A stretch of 64,000 nucleotides of DNA, taken from the NCBI RefSeq assembly GCF_000741165.1, contig NZ_JGYN01000004.1, forward strand, positions 186,001-250,000. Reading direction: 5' to 3'. Positions within the stretch are counted from its first letter, which is position 1; each line of letters opens with the position of its first letter. The position numbers and the translations under genes were made by a program. The notes beneath the pieces were generated by a model. The model did not search any database. It had not been told where the DNA came from and saw nothing but the letters and a program-made list of their open reading frames with translations. Below are positions 59,189 to 64,000 of the stretch, piece by piece. The stretch comes from Bifidobacterium biavatii DSM 23969 (lineage in GTDB: Bacteria; Actinomycetota; Actinomycetes; Actinomycetales; Bifidobacteriaceae).

Positions 59189-59334
59189 AGCCGTTCCTTC
59201 CTTTTCGTTTCCTTGGATGATGCACTCATCGTATGGAACGGATCTTGCGCAACCATCGTGCAGCCATCACGCGAATCTTGCGAAAGTCTTGCGAAAGCGT
59301 GACGGCGCCGATCACGGGCCGGCTGGGCGTCGTC

Positions 59335-59379
59335 GTCCGTATGTTCGCGCGATCACGACGGCTGCGCGAACATACGGAC
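59335..59379. repeat. Twin hairpin A
   Basis: Perfect 16-bp arms (GTCCGTATGTTCGCGC and complement) with a 13-nt loop. Shares the core CCGTATGTTCGCG with twin hairpin B, 17 bp away. Confidence 0.8.
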
Positions 59380-59395
59380 AATTGAGGCGCCTGTG

Positions 59396-59444
59396 TCCTC
59401 CGTATGTTCGCGTCAATGCGCCGATCACGCGAACATACGGAGGA
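59396..59444. repeat. Twin hairpin B
   Basis: Perfect 18-bp arms (TCCTCCGTATGTTCGCGT and complement) with a 13-nt loop, 17 bp past the regulator stop. It may end the regulator transcript, though no T-run follows. Confidence 0.8.
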
Positions 59445-59461
59445 TCCCCGCGCGACGACGC

Positions 59462-60280
59462 TCACACGTCGAGCTTGAAGCCGAGTCCCCAGACGGTTCT
59501 GACGTACGCGTCGGTGCCGGACGGTTTGAGCTTGGCGCGGATCTTGCTCACATGCGCGGTGACGGTGTTGTCGTCGACTATGTACGGCTCGTTCCAGCAC
59601 AGTTCGTATACCTGCTGTTTGGTGAAGACCGTGTTGGGGTGCGCCATAAGCAGTTCGACGATGTTGAATTCGGTATTGGTGAGGGACACCGGCCGGTCGT
59701 CGATGGCGAACGTGCGCGCGGCGGGGTTGAGCGTCCAGCGGCCGGCGGTGAGAAGACCGGCATGATTGGCGTCTGCGGTCGCGGGATCGTGCGCTTCTCC
59801 GGTTGTCTGCGTCAACGTTGCATTCGTCGGCGAAGGTCGACGGACCGCACCGCCCTGCCCGTAGCCGCGGCCGCGCAGCTGGGCCTGGACACGCACGACG
59901 AGCTCGTCCAGGTCGAACGGTTTGACGAGATAGTCGTCGGCGCCGAGCTTCAGCAGCGATACGCGATCAGCTACGGCGTCGCGCGCTGAGATCACGATGA
60001 TCGGCACGCCCGCGCCGCGTTCGCGCAGCATGGCGACCAACCGTTCGCCACTCAGTCCGGGCAACATAAGATCGGTGATGATGCAATCGTACGCACCGCA
60101 TTCGCCGCCGCCATTGTCGTCCCGTGCGCCCGCGGAATCAGCGCCACGAGCCAGCAACAGCCGCGCCTCCGAACCGGAATATGCGGCCGTGCAGGAGAAT
60201 CCGGCCTTCATCAGCCGCGTGCAGACCACTTCGTTGATGTCCGCATCGTCTTCGACCACCAGTATTCGCACATTGCCCAT
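59462..60280 (-). CDS. Response regulator, OmpR family, with receiver insertion
   Basis: 272 aa. The receiver has VVEDDADI, the phospho-acceptor in CIITDLMLPGLSG and KPFDLDEL; the winged helix has LTNTEFNIVELLM and VRTVWGLGFKL. An insertion of about 15 residues (around GARDDNGGGECG) sits before the phospho-acceptor strand, and a long linker joins the domains. It is the partner of the kinase at 56185-57186. ATG 60280 follows AGGGGAC. Confidence 0.92.
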   Translation of the reverse strand: MGNVRILVVEDDADINEVVCTRLMKAGFSCTAAYSGSEARLLLARGADSAGARDDNGGGECGAYDCIITDLMLPGLSGERLVAMLRERGAGVPIIVISARDAVADRVSLLKLGADDYLVKPFDLDELVVRVQAQLRGRGYGQGGAVRRPSPTNATLTQTTGEAHDPATADANHAGLLTAGRWTLNPAARTFAIDDRPVSLTNTEFNIVELLMAHPNTVFTKQQVYELCWNEPYIVDDNTVTAHVSKIRAKLKPSGTDAYVRTVWGLGFKLDV

Positions 60281-60364
60281 AGTCCCCTAAGCGTACAACC
60301 ACCGGTTCTTGGCGTTTCCCGGCACGACACCGCCCGGTTCACGGCTGGAAGTACCCTAGAATCC

Positions 60365-61801
60365 ATGAAGCTTACTGATATTTCCCCCGCAATCGCACTG
60401 ACCCCGCTCGACGGCCGCTATCACAACGCCACCGCCCCGCTCGTCGAATACCTGAGCGAACCGGCCCTGAACCGCGAGCGCATGCGCGTCGAGGTCGAGT
60501 GGATGATCCTTCTGGCGAACGGCTTCGATGGCAACGGTAACCAGCCGATCGTCGACGGCGTCAAGCCGTTCACCGACGCTGAGAAGGCGTTCCTGCGCGC
60601 GATCCCCGAGGATTTCGGCGCCGAGGGCATCAAGCAGCACGCCGCGCATGAGGCCGTCACCCATCACGACGTGAAGGCCGTGGAGTACTACATCGACGAC
60701 CAGATCGACAAGGCCCCGGCCGAGCTCGCGAACATCAACGACGCGCTCAAGACCCTCGTGCACTTCGCCTGCACGTCCGAGGACATCAACAACCTGTCGA
60801 TCGCCCGTTGCGTGAAGAACGCGATGGAACATGTCTGGACCCCGGCGTTCAAGGAGATCATCGACCATCTGGCCATTAAGGCCGACGAGTACCGCGACAA
60901 GGCGCTGCTGAGCCTCACCCACGGCCAGCCGGCCACGCCGACCACGCTCGGCAAGGAGCTCGCCGTCTACGTCTACCGCCTCAACCGCCAGCTCAAGCAC
61001 ATCGAGAACCAGGAGTATCTGGGCAAGATCAACGGCGCAACCGGCACGTTCGGCGCTCATCTGGCCGCCTGCCCGGACGTCGACTGGATTGCCGTCTCGC
61101 GCGAGTTCGTCACAAACCGCATGGGCCTGACCTGGAACCCGCTGACCACGCAAATCGAATCCCACGACTGGCAGGCCGAACTGTATTCGACCGTCTCCCA
61201 CGCGAACCGCATCATGCACAACCTGTGCGTGGATGTGTGGATGTACATCTCGCGCGGCGTGTTCGCGCAGGTGCCGGTCAAGGGCGCGACCGGCTCGTCC
61301 ACGATGCCGCACAAGGTCAACCCGATCCGTTTCGAGAACGCGGAGGCGAACTTCGAGATCTCCTGCTCGCTGCTCGACACCCTGTCGGCCACGCTGGTGG
61401 AGTCCCGTTGGCAGCGCGATCTGACCGATTCGACCACGCAGCGCAATATCGGCTCCGCGCTCGGCTACTCGCAGCTGGCCCTGTACAACCTGATGGGCGG
61501 CCTCAAGTCTATTCACCCAAACGACCACGTGATCTCGCGCGAGCTTGACGAGAACTGGGAGGTGCTCGGCGAGCCGATCCAGACCGCCATGCGCGCCTGC
61601 GAGCTGCGCGGTCTGCCGGGCATGGACAAGCCGTACGAGAAGGTCAAGGAGCTCATGCGCGGCCACACGATCGACCGAGAACAGGTCGAGCAGTTCATCG
61701 ACCAGCAGTCCTTCGATCCCGAGACCGCGGCGCGCCTGAAGGCGCTCACCCCGGCCACGTACACGGGAGTCGCAAGCAAGCTGGTCGACTTCGACCGCTG
61801 A
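60365..61801 (+). CDS. purB: Adenylosuccinate lyase
   Basis: 478 aa enzyme of purine synthesis (SAICAR and adenylosuccinate cleavage). The fumarase-superfamily signature is GSSTMPHKVNPIRFENAEAN; FACTSEDINN and THGQPATPTTLGKE are catalytic regions. ATG 60365 is preceded at 7 nt by TACCCT and has no ribosome site, predicting a leaderless mRNA. Confidence 0.97.
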   Translation: MKLTDISPAIALTPLDGRYHNATAPLVEYLSEPALNRERMRVEVEWMILLANGFDGNGNQPIVDGVKPFTDAEKAFLRAIPEDFGAEGIKQHAAHEAVTHHDVKAVEYYIDDQIDKAPAELANINDALKTLVHFACTSEDINNLSIARCVKNAMEHVWTPAFKEIIDHLAIKADEYRDKALLSLTHGQPATPTTLGKELAVYVYRLNRQLKHIENQEYLGKINGATGTFGAHLAACPDVDWIAVSREFVTNRMGLTWNPLTTQIESHDWQAELYSTVSHANRIMHNLCVDVWMYISRGVFAQVPVKGATGSSTMPHKVNPIRFENAEANFEISCSLLDTLSATLVESRWQRDLTDSTTQRNIGSALGYSQLALYNLMGGLKSIHPNDHVISRELDENWEVLGEPIQTAMRACELRGLPGMDKPYEKVKELMRGHTIDREQVEQFIDQQSFDPETAARLKALTPATYTGVASKLVDFDR

Positions 61802-61841
61802 CCCTCCACATAACCGCACACACCTATCGCAAAGGGTTCCG

Positions 61842-64000
61842 ATGAACAGTCAGGAACATGCGACCGATTCCGCCGACGAGCGCACCGTCTCGCCGGCGGA
61901 ATCGCGTTTTACGCACCAAATCACGCCGGACGCCGAGCACGACGATCCGAATCACCCGCACATCAACGACGTGCCACCGAAGCGCATCCACGACGTCGGC
62001 GACCTGTTCCGCGCCATTCTCGCCGTACTGCTCGCCGCCGTCGCGATGCTGTCGTCCGTATATCTCAACGGCATCACCACCGGAGTCGAATCGGACGCGC
62101 ACACGGCCGGCCGGGCGCTCACCTGGATGGTCGACCTGCCCACGACGATGCTGCAGCAGCTGGCGATCGTCGTGATCGTGGTGATGGTGTTCGCCCAGAT
62201 GCTGGTCAGCCGGGAATGGGTGCAGTCGGTGATCGCGATTCTCGCCATGTTCGGCGGATATGCGGCCGCGTGGGGCATTTCGCTGGGCGTCACGGCGATC
62301 GGCAACGAGCGTCTGCTCGCCGCGCTCGGCTCGCCGAACGCATGGTTCGGAGCCGGCCTGTTGCCGGGATTCTATGCCGGTTCCGCGGCGCTGCTGACGG
62401 CCGCCGGGCCGCGGCGCACCCGGTCAACGGTCAAATGGGGCTGGAACGTACTGTATACGGTGGGCGCGCTGCTGGTGCTCCTGTCCGTGAATTCCGTGGC
62501 GGGCGTGCTGGTTTCCTTCGCCGCGGGCCGCCTAGTCGGCATGCTGCTGCGCTTCACCGTCGGCACCAAGAACCAGGGCGTATGGGGCGAAGGACTTGTG
62601 CAGGCGTTGGCCGGCGTTGACCTGCACGTCACGTCGCTGGAACGGCGTCTGGATACTATCGCCGCTTCGCACAGCACGTTGAAAACGACGCTGGACGACG
62701 ATCTGGTCGAAGGCTCCCGACTGTATGACGCGACCGACGACCGCGGTCGGCATTTCGCCGTGTCCGTACTCGACAGCCAAGTGCGTACGGCCGGCTACGT
62801 CAAACAGCTGTGGCAATGGATCCGGTTCACGGGCGTGTCCATGCGGCGCGACCGTTCGCCGCGAGAGGCGACGCAGCATCACATGGCGATGATTCTCGGC
62901 CTCAAGAACAGCGGATTGCCGACACCGCGCGTGTACGGCGTGGCCGACACCGGCGAGTCGTCGATCCTCGTGTTCCAGGGCGCGGACGCGATGAGCGAAT
63001 GCAACCTGCACACGCTGACAGACGACGACGCGGTCGCGCTCATGCGCTTCCTGTCCGTCGCGAACCGGCGCGGCTACACGCACCGGCGCATCACGCCGGA
63101 CACGCTGGCGCGATTGGAATCGGGCACGCCGATCATCGCCGGCTGGCAGAACGGCGACGACGCGAGCACGGCCGCGAACGTGGCGCTCGATCAAGTGCAG
63201 CTGCTCACCCTGCTCAGCACGCTGATCGGCCCGGAAAGGGCAGTGGCCGCCGGCAGCCATGTGTGGGGCGCCGACACGCTCGTCGCGCTCACGCCGTTCG
63301 TGCAGAAGGCCGCGATTCCGGCCGGAACACGCGCGCTCGACGAGTGGAACAAGCATACGCTCGACGATCTGCGCGCCCGGCTGCGCGCGCTCGCTCCCGA
63401 CGACACCGTTGAATCGATGGAACCGGTGAAGCTGTCCCGGTTCAGCCTGCGCTCGTTCCTCGGCATCGCGTTGCTCGTGGTGGCGGTGTCCGTGGTGTTC
63501 ACGCAGCTCAAGCCGGACGAGGTCATCGCCGCCGTGAAAAACGCGAATCCGGAAATGGCGGTCGTCTGCCTGCTGCTCGGCCTCGTGGCGTGGCTCGGCT
63601 CGGCGCTCGAACTCGGCGCGTTCATCGACCGCGACAAACGCAACACGGTTGGCATCATCATGTCGCAGGTGGCGCAGAGCTTCGCGATGATCTCCATGCC
63701 GGCCGGCGTGGGACCGGCGTTCGTCAACCTGCAGTTCCTGCGCAAAAGCGGCTACCGCACCACGCCGGCGACCGCGATCATGGGCGCAAACCTGGTCGTC
63801 TACTATGCCGGCACCGTGCTGCTCATGCTGCTGCTCGGCCTGTTCACCGGCAGCGACGCGATCAGCGGCATGATCCCGACGAACACGCTGGTCATTCTGC
63901 TCGGCGTAGCGCTGATGGCGCTCGCGATCGCGCTGATGATTCCGCCGGTGCGCCGTCTTGCGGCGGAGAAGCTGCTGCCGTTGGTGAAAACGTACGCGCG
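61842..64000 (+). CDS. Lysylphosphatidylglycerol-synthase/flippase-like membrane protein with kinase-like domain, partial
   Basis: 719 codons to the right edge, C-terminus missing. A cytoplasmic N-terminus (about 50 residues) leads to a first membrane block (about 55-225). A soluble region with a kinase-like look follows (VYGVADTGESSILVFQGADAM, then a long helical part). A second membrane block from about 540 has the LPG_synthase_TM/UPF0104 landmarks LELGAFID and SMPAGVGPAFVNLQFLRKSGY. Probably moves or modifies lipids or cell-wall precursors. It starts 40 bp after purB. Confidence 0.85.
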   Translation, partial: MNSQEHATDSADERTVSPAESRFTHQITPDAEHDDPNHPHINDVPPKRIHDVGDLFRAILAVLLAAVAMLSSVYLNGITTGVESDAHTAGRALTWMVDLPTTMLQQLAIVVIVVMVFAQMLVSREWVQSVIAILAMFGGYAAAWGISLGVTAIGNERLLAALGSPNAWFGAGLLPGFYAGSAALLTAAGPRRTRSTVKWGWNVLYTVGALLVLLSVNSVAGVLVSFAAGRLVGMLLRFTVGTKNQGVWGEGLVQALAGVDLHVTSLERRLDTIAASHSTLKTTLDDDLVEGSRLYDATDDRGRHFAVSVLDSQVRTAGYVKQLWQWIRFTGVSMRRDRSPREATQHHMAMILGLKNSGLPTPRVYGVADTGESSILVFQGADAMSECNLHTLTDDDAVALMRFLSVANRRGYTHRRITPDTLARLESGTPIIAGWQNGDDASTAANVALDQVQLLTLLSTLIGPERAVAAGSHVWGADTLVALTPFVQKAAIPAGTRALDEWNKHTLDDLRARLRALAPDDTVESMEPVKLSRFSLRSFLGIALLVVAVSVVFTQLKPDEVIAAVKNANPEMAVVCLLLGLVAWLGSALELGAFIDRDKRNTVGIIMSQVAQSFAMISMPAGVGPAFVNLQFLRKSGYRTTPATAIMGANLVVYYAGTVLLMLLLGLFTGSDAISGMIPTNTLVILLGVALMALAIALMIPPVRRLAAEKLLPLVKTYA

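Larger units (their letters stand above)
59189..59461. other. Spacer between regulator and ABC genes with twin hairpins
   Basis: 273 bp with no gene. Besides the twin hairpins at 59335-59444 it must contain the promoter of the ABC genes. CTTGCGAAAGTCTTGCGAAAGC at about 59278-59299 is a short direct repeat (TTGCGAAAG twice, 11-bp period) and could be a response-regulator site. Confidence 0.5.

Noticed and set aside
59335-59444. CGAACATACGG in the twin hairpins as LexA boxes
   Set aside because: The half-site CGAAC is not followed by GTTCG at the 4-bp spacing required.

Overview
The window looks like a Bifidobacterium chromosome, or a very close actinomycete relative. The core genes are GC-rich. 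The SOS box is of the Gram-positive/actinobacterial TCGAAC-N4-GTTCGA kind. ileS has a T-box leader. groEL stands alone behind two CIRCE operators. A DUF3027 gene, a long cold-shock-domain gene, a moxR/DUF58/VWA operon and a WXG100 gene sit in one block. No rRNA, tRNA, CRISPR array, insertion sequence or integrase was found.

Layout. 1-1690: a Y-family DNA polymerase cut by the left edge, with a perfect SOS box. 1993-17429: an accessory catabolic/transport block, visibly less GC-rich than the core. It holds a peptide-type ABC importer (SBP, two permeases, double ATPase), a divergent pair of aromatic-type aminotransferase and D-2-hydroxyacid dehydrogenase, a polyamine-type ABC importer, a CocE/NonD acyl hydrolase, an MFS carrier and a GntR/FCD regulator. 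17424-19458: debris and selfish or defence-like genes (a LacI C-terminal relic, a DUF234 AAA ATPase behind a large palindrome, a frameshifted phosphoribosyltransferase relic). 19513-23165: ileS and its T-box. 23299-27063: a McrB-like GTPase and a LlaJI/McrC-like endonuclease with no methyltransferase beside them, followed by a dense array of hairpins. 27224-47660: housekeeping (purK-purE, a PadR regulator, aspS-hisS, a DUF349 protein, clpC, a universal stress protein, cold-shock/DUF3027, a PhoPR-like two-component system, a TPM protein, WXG100, groEL, cspA, a LytR_C protein). 47830-56099: ung, a tightly overlapping moxR-DUF58-VWA operon, then a second WXG-type protein coupled to an alpha/beta hydrolase. 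56185-60280: a response regulator, ABC exporter and sensor kinase group with unusual hairpins in its spacers. 60365-64000: purB and a flippase/kinase-like membrane protein cut by the right edge.

How it may work together. In the accessory block, uptake of peptides or conjugates, hydrolysis by the CocE-like enzyme, transamination and stereospecific reduction form a plausible route from a conjugated (aromatic) amino acid to a D-2-hydroxy acid, under a GntR regulator with a candidate operator in the divergent promoter. This is inference from families and gene order. The most unusual nucleotide-level signals are a 29-bp hairpin that pairs fully only in the operon-strand RNA (57239-57326), twin perfect hairpins with one shared core (59335-59444), the repeated hairpins after the McrBC-like module, and a set of start codons preceded by TANNNT at 7-8 nt that predicts leaderless mRNAs.
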